The notes under the pieces were generated by a model. It had not been told where the DNA came from, ran no database searches, and worked only from the letters and a program-made list of their open reading frames with translations. From the NCBI GenBank assembly GCA_903832325.1, contig CAILBC010000043.1, positions 62,001 through 126,000 of the forward strand: a stretch of DNA of 64,000 nucleotides. The letters run 5' to 3'. Source of the stretch: an uncultured Sphingomonadales bacterium. GTDB lineage: Bacteria; Pseudomonadota; Alphaproteobacteria; Sphingomonadales; Sphingomonadaceae. Position numbers and translations under genes: made by a program. Below, one piece after another: positions 26,039-35,084 of this stretch; position 1 is the first letter of the stretch, and each line of letters opens with the position of its first letter.

Positions 26039-27067
26039 ATGAGCTTCAAGCCGACGTCATTCGACATTGCCCAACGCGCCGGGGTGTCACAGCCCACAGT
26101 GTCGCGCGCGCTGCGCGGGCACCCTTCGGTAAGCGAGGCGACACGGCTGCGGATCGAGGCGATTGCCGCGCAGATGAATTACGCGGTCGATCGCAATGCC
26201 TCGCGGCTGCGATCGCGCACCACGAACACGCTGGCGCTGCTGTTTTTCGAAGACCCGACGCCCGATGATTCGCACATCAATCCGTTTTTCCTTGCCATGC
26301 TCGGCTCGATCGCGCGGACTTGCGCGCAGCGTGGGTATGACCTGCTCACCTCGTTCCAGCAGTTTTCGCGCAGCATGCATGTCGATTACGAATATAGCCG
26401 CAAGGCCGACGGGATCATGCTGCTGGGCTATGGCGATTACGAAACCTATCGCGAACGGCTGCACCAGCTGGAAAACGAAGGCACGCGCTATGTCCGCTGG
26501 GGCTCTGTCACCGCCGATGCACCGGGCGCGACAATCGGGTGCGACAACCGGCTGGGCGGCATGCTGGCGGCGCGCCACCTCATCGCCATGGGCTATCGCC
26601 GCATTGCGTTCCTGGGTGAAGCATCGAGCCACGCGCCCGAAATCGACGATCGCTGGCGCGGCGCCTGCGATGCCATGATCGAGGCGGGGATCACCCCCGA
26701 TCCCGATCTGGTGGTCAGCGCGGTGACCACCGACGTGGCCGGCTATGCCGCCGCGCGCACGTTGCTGGCCCGGGGCAAGCCGTTTGACGCGGTGTTTGCC
26801 GCCTGTGACCTGATCGCGATCGGCGCGATGCGCGCCTTTGAAGAGGCGGGGCTGTCCATTCCTGGCGATGTCGGGCTGGTGGGGTTTGATGATATTCCGC
26901 TGGCCGCGTTCACCCATCCGCCGCTGACCACCGTGGCGCAGGATGCCACGCGCGCCGGCGCCGCGCTGGTCGAAGGGCTGATCGCGCAAATCCGGGGCGA
27001 AGACATTGCCACCACCGTGCTGCCGCCCCGGCTGGTGGTCCGCCAATCGGCAAAGCGCGCGGGCTGA
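26039..27067 (+). CDS. LacI-family transcriptional regulator
   Basis: This 342-residue repressor-type protein has an N-terminal helix-turn-helix (FDIAQRAGVSQPTVSRALRG, residues 8-27) and hinge around EAIAAQMNYAVDRNASRLRS. A periplasmic-binding-protein-like effector domain follows, with GCDNRLGGMLAARHLIAMGY and the late GDVGLVGFDDIPLAAFTHPPLTTV. GGAGGAGG lies about 10 bases before the ATG. It sits between a TonB receptor and an MFS sugar transporter, and ATACGTAT-type palindromes flank it, so it probably controls the whole 15.2-28.7 kb alpha-glucan locus. The inducer, likely a maltose-type sugar, is inferred. Confidence 0.9.
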   Translation: MSFKPTSFDIAQRAGVSQPTVSRALRGHPSVSEATRLRIEAIAAQMNYAVDRNASRLRSRTTNTLALLFFEDPTPDDSHINPFFLAMLGSIARTCAQRGYDLLTSFQQFSRSMHVDYEYSRKADGIMLLGYGDYETYRERLHQLENEGTRYVRWGSVTADAPGATIGCDNRLGGMLAARHLIAMGYRRIAFLGEASSHAPEIDDRWRGACDAMIEAGITPDPDLVVSAVTTDVAGYAAARTLLARGKPFDAVFAACDLIAIGAMRAFEEAGLSIPGDVGLVGFDDIPLAAFTHPPLTTVAQDATRAGAALVEGLIAQIRGEDIATTVLPPRLVVRQSAKRAG

Positions 27068-27088
27068 TCCCCGGCCGATGCCCGCGTA

Positions 27089-27100
27089 GTATTCGTATGC
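27089..27100. promoter_or_regulatory. Imperfect LacI operator upstream of the MFS gene
   Basis: GTATTCGTATGC differs at one core base from ATACGTAT (27091-27098 reads ATTCGTAT). It lies 21 bases after the LacI-type gene's stop and 109 bases before the MFS start, a plausible position to control the transporter separately. Confidence 0.4.
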
Positions 27101-27208
27101 AGCGCGGTTGTTGGGCGCAAAGCCGCGTGCTTCACCCCCGGGGCCATGGCATGCCACGGTGCAAGCGGCCCGGATGCGACAACAAGGGCCAACGGGGAGA
27201 GTAAGCGC

Positions 27209-28705
27209 ATGGAAAAGCCGCGGCGGTCGTTTTTCGGTCTGTGCCGCATCAGCGTGGGCTTTTTCGGCATCCAGATCGGCTTTGCGCTGCAAAACGCCAA
27301 TATGAGCCGGGTGTTCCAGTCGCTGGGCAGCAGTGTCGATGATCTTTCGGCGCTGTGGGTGGCCGCGCCGTTGACCGGATTGCTGGTCCAGCCGGTGATC
27401 GGGCACTTGTCGGATCGCACGTGGCTGGGGCGGTTTGGCCGGCGGCGGCCCTATTTTCTGGCCGGTGCAGTGCTCGCGGCGCTGGCGCTGGTCGGCATGC
27501 CCCGGGCGCACGGGTTGTTGGGCGCGGCGCTGTTGCTGTGGATGCTCGATGCCAGCATCAATGTTGCGATGGAACCGTTCCGCGCCTTTGTCGGTGACAG
27601 CCTGCGCAAGGACCAGCATGCCGCGGGCTATGCGGTGCAAACCGCGTTCATCGGCGCAGGCGCCGTGGTGGGCTCAATCTTTCCGTTTGTGCTCGCGCAT
27701 TTCGGCGTGGCCAATGTGGCGGCGGCGGGTGGCATTCCCGAAACCGTGCGGATCAGCTTTTACGCCGGCGCCGCGGCGCTGATGATCGCGGTGCTGGCCA
27801 CGGTGCTGGGCAATCGCGAATTTTCCCCCACCGAAATGGCCGGATTCGAAATGGCAGCATTCGGTGAAGCGGAAGTCCATGCCGCGCCGCAGGTCGATCT
27901 TGTCGCGCGGGGCTGGACACCCGGCCTGCGCTGGATCGCCGGCGGTCTGGCGGTGATCGCAAGCGTGGCGCAATTGCATCTGCAAAAAGAGGTCTATTTG
28001 CTGGGCGGGCTGCTTGCCGGTTATGGCGTGCTGTCGCTGGTCGCCTGGGCGCTGGCGCGGGCCGGGCGGCAGACCACGATGCTGGCCAGCATTGTCGGTG
28101 ATTTTTCCGGCATGCCGGTGCTGATGAAGCGGCTGGCGCTGGTGCAGTTTTTCAGCTGGTCGGCGCTGTTCGTGATGTGGATCTATTCCACCCCGGTGGT
28201 GGCGCAGGCGTTCTATGGCACGTCCGATCCGGCCAGCGCCGGATACCAGGCGGCGGGCAACTGGGTGGGTGTGCTGTTCACCTGCTACAACGCGATTGCC
28301 GCGGTGTTTTCGCTGGCGCTGCTGCCGCGATTGGCGCGCGCGCTGGGCAACACGCGCGCGCATGCGCTGTGCCTGTTTGCCGGGGCGCTGGGCCTCGGCA
28401 GCTTTCTGGTGTTGCGCGATCCCAGCCTGCTGGTGCTCAGTGAAATCGGGGTGGGCATCGCCTGGGCCTCTATCCTGGGCATGCCCTATACGATCCTTGC
28501 CTCCAGCCTGCCGCCGGCAAAGCTGGGGGTTTATATGGGCCTGTTCAACGTGTTCATCGTCGTGCCGCAATTGCTGGTATCGACGGTGATGGGATCGATC
28601 CTGAAGCTCGCCTTTCCCGGACAGCCGGTGTGGACAATGGCGTTTGGCGCAGGCGCGCTGGTGATCGCGGCGGTCGCTTCGCTGCGCGTCAAGACTTCCG
28701 CTTGA
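27209..28705 (+). CDS. MFS sugar transporter, SLC45/GPH-like
   Basis: This 498-residue inner-membrane carrier has about twelve hydrophobic segments. Its N-terminus matches the SLC45-type sugar:proton symporters: GFFGIQIGFALQNANMSRVF, then PLTGLLVQPVIGHLSDRT and FGRRRPYFLAGA (the MFS loop 2-3 motif). It would import the oligosaccharide liberated by the amylase. GGGGAGAG lies 7 bases before the ATG at 27209. It is related to the truncated transporter at 63347-64000. Its last 17 bases overlap the end of the convergent MaoC-like gene. Confidence 0.85.
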   Translation: MEKPRRSFFGLCRISVGFFGIQIGFALQNANMSRVFQSLGSSVDDLSALWVAAPLTGLLVQPVIGHLSDRTWLGRFGRRRPYFLAGAVLAALALVGMPRAHGLLGAALLLWMLDASINVAMEPFRAFVGDSLRKDQHAAGYAVQTAFIGAGAVVGSIFPFVLAHFGVANVAAAGGIPETVRISFYAGAAALMIAVLATVLGNREFSPTEMAGFEMAAFGEAEVHAAPQVDLVARGWTPGLRWIAGGLAVIASVAQLHLQKEVYLLGGLLAGYGVLSLVAWALARAGRQTTMLASIVGDFSGMPVLMKRLALVQFFSWSALFVMWIYSTPVVAQAFYGTSDPASAGYQAAGNWVGVLFTCYNAIAAVFSLALLPRLARALGNTRAHALCLFAGALGLGSFLVLRDPSLLVLSEIGVGIAWASILGMPYTILASSLPPAKLGVYMGLFNVFIVVPQLLVSTVMGSILKLAFPGQPVWTMAFGAGALVIAAVASLRVKTSA

Positions 28706-29138
28706 TCAGCGCAGAACGGGTGCACGACAGCACCTCTTCGCCGCGCTGGTTGGTCAGCCAATGGCGGAACACCACCAGGCCGGCCTTTGGCCGCGATTTG
28801 CTGGCGCGGGTTTCGATCACTTCGCTGTGGCAGGTCAGCGTGTCGCCGATGAAGGTCGGTTTGGGCGTGACCACTTTGTCAAATCCCAGATTGGCAACCA
28901 GCGTGCCCACTGTGGTGTCACCCACTGACAGCCCGATGCACAGCGCAAAGGTAAAGGTCGAATTGACGAGGATCTGACCGAACTCGCTGGCGCGTGCGGT
29001 TTCGGCATCGAGGTGCAGCGGCTGCAGATTGTGCGTCATCGCCGAAAACAGCAGGTTGTCGGTTTCGGTGACCGTCCGGCTGGGCTGGTGGGTGATCCGG
29101 ATGCCCGGTTCCCACTCTTCGAAATAGCGTCCGGGCAT
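28689..29138 (-). CDS. MaoC-family dehydratase (enoyl-CoA hydratase-like)
   Basis: This 149-residue single hot-dog-fold protein has FEEWEPGIRITHQPSRTVTETD, SAMTHNLQPLHLD and ILVNSTFTFALCIGLSVGDTT, the MaoC/(R)-hydratase pattern with the catalytic Asp/His region. It would hydrate an enoyl-CoA or act on a related CoA ester. Its ATG shares one base with the stop of the carboxylase alpha-subunit gene (TGATG), so it is the last gene of the leucine-degradation operon. No crotonase-type methylglutaconyl-CoA hydratase (LiuC) is present in this operon; this protein might fill that place, but that is unproven. Confidence 0.8.
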   Translation of the reverse strand: MPGRYFEEWEPGIRITHQPSRTVTETDNLLFSAMTHNLQPLHLDAETARASEFGQILVNSTFTFALCIGLSVGDTTVGTLVANLGFDKVVTPKPTFIGDTLTCHSEVIETRASKSRPKAGLVVFRHWLTNQRGEEVLSCTRSALIKRKS

Positions 29139-31003
29139 CAGGCTTCGTCCTTTTCCACGCGGATCAGCAGGGCATCGGCGCCCACTTGCTGGCCGGCGCT
29201 GACCGGCAATTCGGCCACCACGCCCTCGATCGGGCTTTTGATCGCCTGTTCCATTTTCATGGCTTCGAGCGTCAGCAGCGTCTGCCCTTTGCCTACGCGT
29301 TCGCCCGCGGCCACCATCACCGCCGTCACCAGCCCGGGCATCGGTGCGTGCACGGCGCCCGCGCCCTCTTCGTCCCCGATACCGGCAGGCCGCCATGGCT
29401 GGATCAGCCAGGTGGCGCCCTGTTCGCTGGCAAGATAGCCGCGCGGATGACCCTGAACCGAAGACCCTGTTTTGTAACAAGGCGTTACGGCACGCACTTG
29501 CTCCCCATCGTCAAGTCGTACGATCACCGGAGCTGGCGCAGCATTCAGCCGCCAGCCCGGCAGATGCGGGGGTGGCCCGGCCTTGGCCGCGGCACAGACA
29601 CGCGCGGCCACGTCCTGCAACAAGGCCTCGCCCGGAGCGACCCGCGCCGCCCAGGCATCGCCGCGCTGGCCGACCAGCCCGGTATCGATCCGCCCGGCGA
29701 TAACATCGCCATCGGCCAGCGCGCGGGTCAGAAACGGCGCATTGGTGCGCACCGGCCAGCATTGCACCGCTGCCGCCATCTGCGCGAGCCCGGCAAAGGC
29801 CGCCGTGCGCGTCGGCGCGTGGTGGATCAGCTTTGCCAGCATCGGATCGTAATAGGGGCTGACCCTGTCACCTTCGGCCACGCCGCTGTCGACCCGGCCG
29901 GATTGCGGCAGGCGCAAGTGCTCGATCGGCCCGACGCTTGGCAAAAACCCTGCTGCGGGGTCTTCGGCATAGAGCCGCGCCTCTACTGCGTGGCCGTTCA
30001 GCGTGATCCGGTCCTGCGTCAGCGGGATCGGTTCGCCGGCCGCCACGCGCAATTGCCATTCCACCAGATCGATGCCCGTAACGGCCTCGGTCACCGGATG
30101 TTCCACTTGCAGCCGCGTGTTCATTTCCATGAACCAGATGCGATCGGCGCTTAGCGGCCCCGACCCGTCGGCGATGAATTCGATCGTGCCCGCCCCGCGA
30201 TAGGCGACCGCCTGTGCCGCGCGCACGGCTGCGGCGCACAGGGCAGCGCGGGTTTCGGCATTCATGCCCGGCGCCGGCGCTTCTTCGATCACTTTCTGGT
30301 GGCGGCGCTGGAGCGAACAATCGCGTTCGAACAGATGGACCACGTTGCCATGGGCATCGCCAAACACCTGCACCTCGATATGGCGCGGGCTGGAAATGTA
30401 TTTTTCGATCAGCACATGGGCATTGCCGAACGAACTCGCCGCCTCGCGCTGGCACGATGCCAGCGCATCGGCAAATTGCGCGGGATCTTCGACCAGCCGC
30501 ATGCCTTTGCCGCCGCCGCCCGCCACGGCCTTGATCAACACCGGATAGCCGATCTGCGCCGCTTCGCCCGCCAGAACCGCCGGGTCCTGGTTTTCGCCGA
30601 TGTATCCGGGCGTTACCGGCACACCCGCCTTGGCCATCAGCCGCTTGGCCGCGTCCTTCAGCCCCATCGCGGTGATGCTGGCGGGATCGGGGCCGACCCA
30701 GATCAGGCCGGCATCGATCACGTTTTGCGCAAAGGCGGCATTTTCCGACAGAAAGCCATAGCCGGGGTGGATCGCCTGCGCGCCGCTTTCGCGCGCGGCG
30801 GCGATGATGCGTTCGCCCACCAGATAGGATTCGCGCGCCGGTGCCGGGCCGATCGCAACCGCCGCATCGGCCAGCCGCACATGCAGCGCGCCGGCATCGG
30901 CCGCGGAATGGACCGCCACGGTGCGAATGCCCATCGCCCGCGCCGTGCGGATCACGCGGCAGGCGATTTCGCCGCGATTGGCGATCAGCAGGGTTTCGAT
31001 CAT
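29138..31003 (-). CDS. mccA: Methylcrotonyl-CoA carboxylase, biotin-containing alpha subunit
   Basis: This 621-residue biotin carboxylase/carrier subunit starts with ETLLIANRGEIACRVIRTAR and has the ATP-grasp core (VAGGGGKGMRLVED). FMEMNTRLQVEHPVTE and the biotinyl-lysine motif EAMKMEQ near the C-terminus complete the pattern. It carboxylates biotin with ATP and bicarbonate for transfer by the beta subunit to 3-methylcrotonyl-CoA. An ATG at 31003 with AGGTG 5 bases upstream is preferred to a GTG at 31009. It lies 8 bases after the beta-subunit gene, in an operon with ivd, so methylcrotonyl-CoA is the likely substrate. Propionyl- or geranyl-CoA carboxylase is a less likely alternative. Confidence 0.88.
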   Translation of the reverse strand: MIETLLIANRGEIACRVIRTARAMGIRTVAVHSAADAGALHVRLADAAVAIGPAPARESYLVGERIIAAARESGAQAIHPGYGFLSENAAFAQNVIDAGLIWVGPDPASITAMGLKDAAKRLMAKAGVPVTPGYIGENQDPAVLAGEAAQIGYPVLIKAVAGGGGKGMRLVEDPAQFADALASCQREAASSFGNAHVLIEKYISSPRHIEVQVFGDAHGNVVHLFERDCSLQRRHQKVIEEAPAPGMNAETRAALCAAAVRAAQAVAYRGAGTIEFIADGSGPLSADRIWFMEMNTRLQVEHPVTEAVTGIDLVEWQLRVAAGEPIPLTQDRITLNGHAVEARLYAEDPAAGFLPSVGPIEHLRLPQSGRVDSGVAEGDRVSPYYDPMLAKLIHHAPTRTAAFAGLAQMAAAVQCWPVRTNAPFLTRALADGDVIAGRIDTGLVGQRGDAWAARVAPGEALLQDVAARVCAAAKAGPPPHLPGWRLNAAPAPVIVRLDDGEQVRAVTPCYKTGSSVQGHPRGYLASEQGATWLIQPWRPAGIGDEEGAGAVHAPMPGLVTAVMVAAGERVGKGQTLLTLEAMKMEQAIKSPIEGVVAELPVSAGQQVGADALLIRVEKDEA

Positions 31004-31011
31004 CGCCACAC

Positions 31012-32613
31012 CTACATCCGGAACACGCCGAAGCGCGGCTGGTCGGGAAAGGGCGCCTCAAGCGCGGCGGCGAGCGACAGGCCGATCACGTCGCGCGTCT
31101 GCGCCGGATCGATGATACCGTCATCCCACAGCCGGGCGGAGGCGAAATAGGGGTTGCCTTCGTCTTCGAACCGCGTGCGGATCGGCGCCTTGAAGGCTTC
31201 GGCCTCATCCGCGCTCCACGACGCGGCATCGCGGTGGACGGTCGCCAGCACGCTGGCCGCCTGTTCGCCGCCCATCACCGAAATCCGCGCATTGGGCCAG
31301 GTGAACAGAAACCGCGGGTCATAGGCGCGGCCGCACATGCCGTAATTGCCCGCGCCAAACGATCCGCCGATCAGCACGGTGATTTTGGGCACATTGGCGG
31401 TGGCGACCGCAGTCACCAGCTTGGCACCATGGCGCGCAATCCCTTCGGCCTCGGCCTTGCCGCCGACCATGAAGCCGGTGATGTTCTGCAGAAACAGCAG
31501 CGGAATGCGCCGTTGGCAAGCCAGCTCGATGAAATGCGAACCCTTTGTTGCGCTTTCGGAAAACAGCACGCCGTTGTTGGCCAGGATCGCCACCGGCAGT
31601 CCGTGCACATGGGCAAAGCCGCAGACCAGCGTGGTGCCGTACAAGGCCTTGAATTCATGAAATTCGCTGCCATCGACCAGCCGCGCGATGATCTCGCGCG
31701 CGTCCATCGCCCCGCGCAAGTCTTCGGGGATCAGGCTATAGAGATCATCTGCCGGGTATAGCGGGTCGGCCGGTTCGCGGCGGTTGACCGGTGCAGTGTG
31801 GGGCGGGGGCAGAGTGCTGACAATATCGCGCAGGATCGCGATGGCGTGGTCATCGCTGGCGGCCAGATGATCGACCACGCCCGATTTGCGCGCATGCAAG
31901 TCTCCGCCGCCCAGCGCTTCGGCGGTGATGTCTTCGCCGGTCGCGGCCTTGACCAGCGGTGGCCCGGCCAGAAAGATCGTGCCCTGGTTGCGCACGATCA
32001 CCGTTTCATCGCTCATCGCCGGAACATAGGCGCCGCCCGCGGTGCAACTGCCCATCACGCAGGCGATCTGGGCAATGCCTTGCGCCGACATCTGCGCCTG
32101 GTTGAAAAAGATCCGCCCGAAATGATCGCGATCGGGAAAGACTTCGGCCTGGTGCGGCAGATTGGCGCCGCCGGAATCGACCAGATAAAGGCACGGCAGG
32201 CGGTTTTCGGCGGCGATTGCCTGCGCGCGCAGATGCTTTTTCACCGTCATCGGGTAATAAGTGCCGCCCTTTACCGTGGCGTCATTGGCCACGATCATCA
32301 CCTGGCGCCCGGCCACGCGGCCGATCGCGGTGATCAGCCCGGCGCCGGGCACGTCATCGTCATAAAGGCCGAACGCGGCCAGTTGCCCCAGTTCGAGCAG
32401 CGGCGAGCCGGGATCGAGCAGCCGCTCCACCCGGTCGCGCGGCAGCAGCTTGCCCCGCGCGGTGTGCCGGTCGCGCGCGCGTGTGCCGCCGCCGGCCGCC
32501 ACGGTGGCCACGCGGTCGTGCAATTGCGCGACAAGCGCCCGATTGTGGGCATCGCGCGCCTGCGCCTCGGGCGAAAGCCGGTCGAGCGCAGTGGGCAGCA
32601 CCGGCGCACTCAC
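31012..32613 (-). CDS. mccB: Methylcrotonyl-CoA carboxylase, carboxyltransferase beta subunit
   Basis: This 533-residue acyl-CoA carboxyltransferase has [20 protein letters not shown] and [14 protein letters not shown]. It also has [18 protein letters not shown], characteristic of the methylcrotonyl/propionyl-CoA carboxyltransferase family. The GTG start at 32613 gives the usual family length; the frame continues upstream to 32733, but only through an inverted-repeat element. The Shine-Dalgarno GGAGG (8 bases upstream) is supplied by the end of that element. It is followed by the alpha-subunit gene and preceded by ivd, as in liu-type leucine/isovalerate operons. Confidence 0.88.
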   Translation of the reverse strand: MSAPVLPTALDRLSPEAQARDAHNRALVAQLHDRVATVAAGGGTRARDRHTARGKLLPRDRVERLLDPGSPLLELGQLAAFGLYDDDVPGAGLITAIGRVAGRQVMIVANDATVKGGTYYPMTVKKHLRAQAIAAENRLPCLYLVDSGGANLPHQAEVFPDRDHFGRIFFNQAQMSAQGIAQIACVMGSCTAGGAYVPAMSDETVIVRNQGTIFLAGPPLVKAATGEDITAEALGGGDLHARKSGVVDHLAASDDHAIAILRDIVSTLPPPHTAPVNRREPADPLYPADDLYSLIPEDLRGAMDAREIIARLVDGSEFHEFKALYGTTLVCGFAHVHGLPVAILANNGVLFSESATKGSHFIELACQRRIPLLFLQNITGFMVGGKAEAEGIARHGAKLVTAVATANVPKITVLIGGSFGAGNYGMCGRAYDPRFLFTWPNARISVMGGEQAASVLATVHRDAASWSADEAEAFKAPIRTRFEDEGNPYFASARLWDDGIIDPAQTRDVIGLSLAAALEAPFPDQPRFGVFRM

Positions 32614-32619
32614 AACCCG

Positions 32620-32760
32620 ATCCTCCCCGAGCCGGGGAGGGGGACCAGCGAAGCTGGTGGAGGGGCCTTTCCCCGCAGCGCGGCATTGCGAGGGTGGTTT
32701 GCCGGGGCCTGGCCCCTCCACCATGCTGCGCATGGTCCCGCTCCACGGTTCGGGGAGGAT
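32620..32760. repeat. 141-bp element with about 48-bp inverted ends (MITE/REP-like)
   Basis: The left end, from ATCCTCCCCGAGCCGGGGAG through about 32668, is repeated in inverted, imperfect form at the right end (about 32711-32760). Each arm itself holds small hairpins: CCTCCCC with GGGGAGG, and a GGACCA/TGGTGG-type pair. The middle 40-odd bases are unique. No open reading frame is carried. The element fills the gap between ivd and mccB without breaking either gene, the usual placement of non-autonomous palindromic elements. Confidence 0.75.
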
Positions 32761-32773
32761 GTTCCGGGGGCGG

Positions 32774-33940
32774 TCATCCGCGGGCGCCGATCAGTTCGCG
32801 GCCGATCAGCATGCGACGGATTTCGTTGGTGCCGGCGCCGATATCGAGCAGCTTGGCATCGCGCAGATAGCGTTCGACCGGCCAATCGGTGGTATAGCCG
32901 GCGCCGCCCAGCGCCTGGATCGCTTCGCCCGCGGCGCGGAATGCGTTTTCGCTGGCCAGCAGGATCGCGCCGGCGGCGTCAAACCGCGTGGTCTGGCCCT
33001 TGTCGCAGGCGCGCGCCACGGCATAGACATAGGCCCGCGCCGATTGCAGCGAAACATACATGTCGGCAATTTTGGCCTGAATCAGCTGGAACGATCCGAT
33101 CGGCTGACCAAACTGGCGGCGGTCGCGCACATAGGGGATCACGGTATCAAGGCAGGCCTGGATGATCCCGGTCTGGATGCCGGCCAGCACCACCCGTTCA
33201 TAATCGAGCCCGCTCATCAGCACGCCCACCCCGCCGTGCAGCGGGCCCATCACCTGGTCTTCGGACACGAAACAATCGTTGAACACCAGTTCGGCAGTGG
33301 GCGATCCGCGCATGCCCATCTTTTTGATTTTCTGCCCGATCGAAAATCCGGGAAAGTCCTTTTCGATCAGGAATGCGGTGATCCCGCGCGATCCGGCATC
33401 GGGCCCGGTCTTGGCATAGACCACCAGAGTATCGGCCTCCGACGCGTTGGTGATCCAGTATTTGGTGCCGTTCAGCCGATAGCCGCCGGGCACCGCATCG
33501 GCGCGCAGTTTCATGCCGACAACATCGCTGCCGGCGCCGGCCTCCGACATGGCGAGCGAACCGACATGATCGCCGCTGATCAGCCCGGGCAGATATTTCG
33601 CCTTTTGCTCCGGATTGCCCCAGCGGCGGATCTGATTGACGCACAAATTGGAATGCGCGCCATAGGACAGGCCGACCCCGGCGCTGGCGCGGCTGATTTC
33701 CTCCACCGCGATCACGTGGTCGAGATAGCCCAGCCCCAATCCGCCGTCGGCCTCGTCCACGGTCAGCCCGTGCAGCCCCAGCGCGCCCATTGCCGGCCAC
33801 AATTCGCGCGGGAAACGGTCTTCGGCATCGATCGCCGCGGCAATCGGGGCAATGCGGTCATCGGCAAAGCGCGCGATGCTGTCGCGCAGCATCATGGTCT
33901 GTTCGGACAGGCCGAAATCGAATTCCGGGGTGGCGCGCAT
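32774..33940 (-). CDS. ivd: Isovaleryl-CoA dehydrogenase
   Basis: This 388-residue acyl-CoA dehydrogenase has [34 protein letters not shown] and [18 protein letters not shown]. It also has [11 protein letters not shown], where the Glu is the catalytic base position specific to isovaleryl-CoA dehydrogenases. It oxidises isovaleryl-CoA to 3-methylcrotonyl-CoA with FAD, passing electrons to ETF. The ATG at 33940 has GAGG 6 bases upstream; the longer frame to 34018 runs into the divergent promoter. It heads the operon with mccB, mccA and the maoC-like gene and is divergent from a LysR gene 91 bases away, its likely regulator. Confidence 0.9.
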   Translation of the reverse strand: MRATPEFDFGLSEQTMMLRDSIARFADDRIAPIAAAIDAEDRFPRELWPAMGALGLHGLTVDEADGGLGLGYLDHVIAVEEISRASAGVGLSYGAHSNLCVNQIRRWGNPEQKAKYLPGLISGDHVGSLAMSEAGAGSDVVGMKLRADAVPGGYRLNGTKYWITNASEADTLVVYAKTGPDAGSRGITAFLIEKDFPGFSIGQKIKKMGMRGSPTAELVFNDCFVSEDQVMGPLHGGVGVLMSGLDYERVVLAGIQTGIIQACLDTVIPYVRDRRQFGQPIGSFQLIQAKIADMYVSLQSARAYVYAVARACDKGQTTRFDAAGAILLASENAFRAAGEAIQALGGAGYTTDWPVERYLRDAKLLDIGAGTNEIRRMLIGRELIGARG

Positions 33941-34031
33941 GGCATCCTCTGGTTCTGCTTTGGCGCAGGATACGTCATGCGCCAACATATCGAAAATTGA
34001 AAATGGGCGCGCCTTCATATAGGTTTCATCT

Positions 34032-35015
34032 ATGATAAAGCGCCATCACATTCGCCAGTTCCTTGCCGTGGCCGATGCCGGCAGCTTTGTGCAGGCGGCG
34101 GCGCGGCTGCGCATCACGCAGCCATCGCTATCGGCCGGGATTGCCGAACTGGAGCGGCTGGTCGGCACGCGGCTGTTTGTGCGCAACCGGCGGCTGGTGC
34201 GCCTGACCGAGGCGGGCGGCGCGTTTCTGGCGATTGCGCGCGATCTGGAACGGGCGTTTCGCGCCGCCGACGGGTTTGGCCGCGGCACTGCGCGCGATTG
34301 GCCGACGCTGCGCCTGGGGGTGATCCGCACGATTGCCGCGCCCTGGCTGGCGGCGGTGGTCACGCCTTTGCTCGATGCCCACGGGGTGGAACTGGTCGAA
34401 GGCAGCGACCATGAATTGCGTGCCGGGCTTTCCGGCGGGCGGATCGCCTGCGCCCTGACGCTGCTGCGCGAGGGAGAGGTGGGGACGGGGCCGGGGGTGG
34501 TGCCGGGGACGGGGGGACCAGCCGTGCGGCTGTGGGACGAAGCCTATTGCATGATGGTCGGCACCGGCCACCGGCTTGCGGGCGCGGGGCTGGTGGCGCC
34601 CGAGGATCTGGCCAGCGAAATCATGATCGCGCGCCGATCGTGCGAAGTGCTCGATGAAACCAGCCGGTTTTTCACCGCCGCCGGGGTTCGCCCGCGCTTT
34701 GCCCTGCGCAGTGAAAGCGATGAACGCTGCCTGGCGATGGTTGCCGCGGGGCTGGGCATCACCACCGCGCCGCAATCGCTGGCCATGGCCGGCACCACAT
34801 CGATTGCGGTGGCGGGCTATGGCTTTCGCCGCAGCGTGGGCCTGCTTTGCGATCCGGCTTTGGCGCAGGAATGGCAGAAGGGGGATGGGCACGCGATGGT
34901 CGCAACGATTGCCGCAAGGCTGGCGCCACTCATTGCCACGCTGCCACGTCCTGGCGCCGATTTCGCAGGCAAGGCTTGCACTGCGCGGCCAAGTGGTGTT
35001 CGAAATGGGGAATGA
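34032..35015 (+). CDS. LysR-family transcriptional regulator
   Basis: This 327-residue regulator has an N-terminal winged helix: HHIRQFLAVADAGSFVQAAA, then LRITQPSLSAGIAELERLVG and LFVRNRRLVRLTEAG. A substrate-binding domain follows, starting near WPTLRLGVIRTIAA. It is divergent from ivd, 91 bases apart, the normal arrangement for a LysR regulator and its target. ATAG and CTAT half-sites (about 34018-34033, T-N11-A type) overlap its own start, a possible autoregulatory site. The GH125 gene follows in the same frame after its stop, 69 bases on. The effector may be a leucine-pathway intermediate; this is inferred from position. Confidence 0.85.
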   Translation: MIKRHHIRQFLAVADAGSFVQAAARLRITQPSLSAGIAELERLVGTRLFVRNRRLVRLTEAGGAFLAIARDLERAFRAADGFGRGTARDWPTLRLGVIRTIAAPWLAAVVTPLLDAHGVELVEGSDHELRAGLSGGRIACALTLLREGEVGTGPGVVPGTGGPAVRLWDEAYCMMVGTGHRLAGAGLVAPEDLASEIMIARRSCEVLDETSRFFTAAGVRPRFALRSESDERCLAMVAAGLGITTAPQSLAMAGTTSIAVAGYGFRRSVGLLCDPALAQEWQKGDGHAMVATIAARLAPLIATLPRPGADFAGKACTARPSGVRNGE

Positions 35016-35084
35016 TTTTCCCCTGGCCGGGCGCCTGCGCCCGATTCCCGGCCATCAAACCCGGATCGATGCGATTTTTCTGCC

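Noticed and set aside
32614-32733. Forty-residue N-terminal extension of MccB
   Set aside because: It is encoded by the inverted-repeat element, is not family-like, and the GTG at 32613 with GGAGG gives the normal MccB length.
32620-32760. Insertion sequence
   Set aside because: It has inverted ends but no transposase frame and no clear target duplication; a non-autonomous palindromic element fits better.
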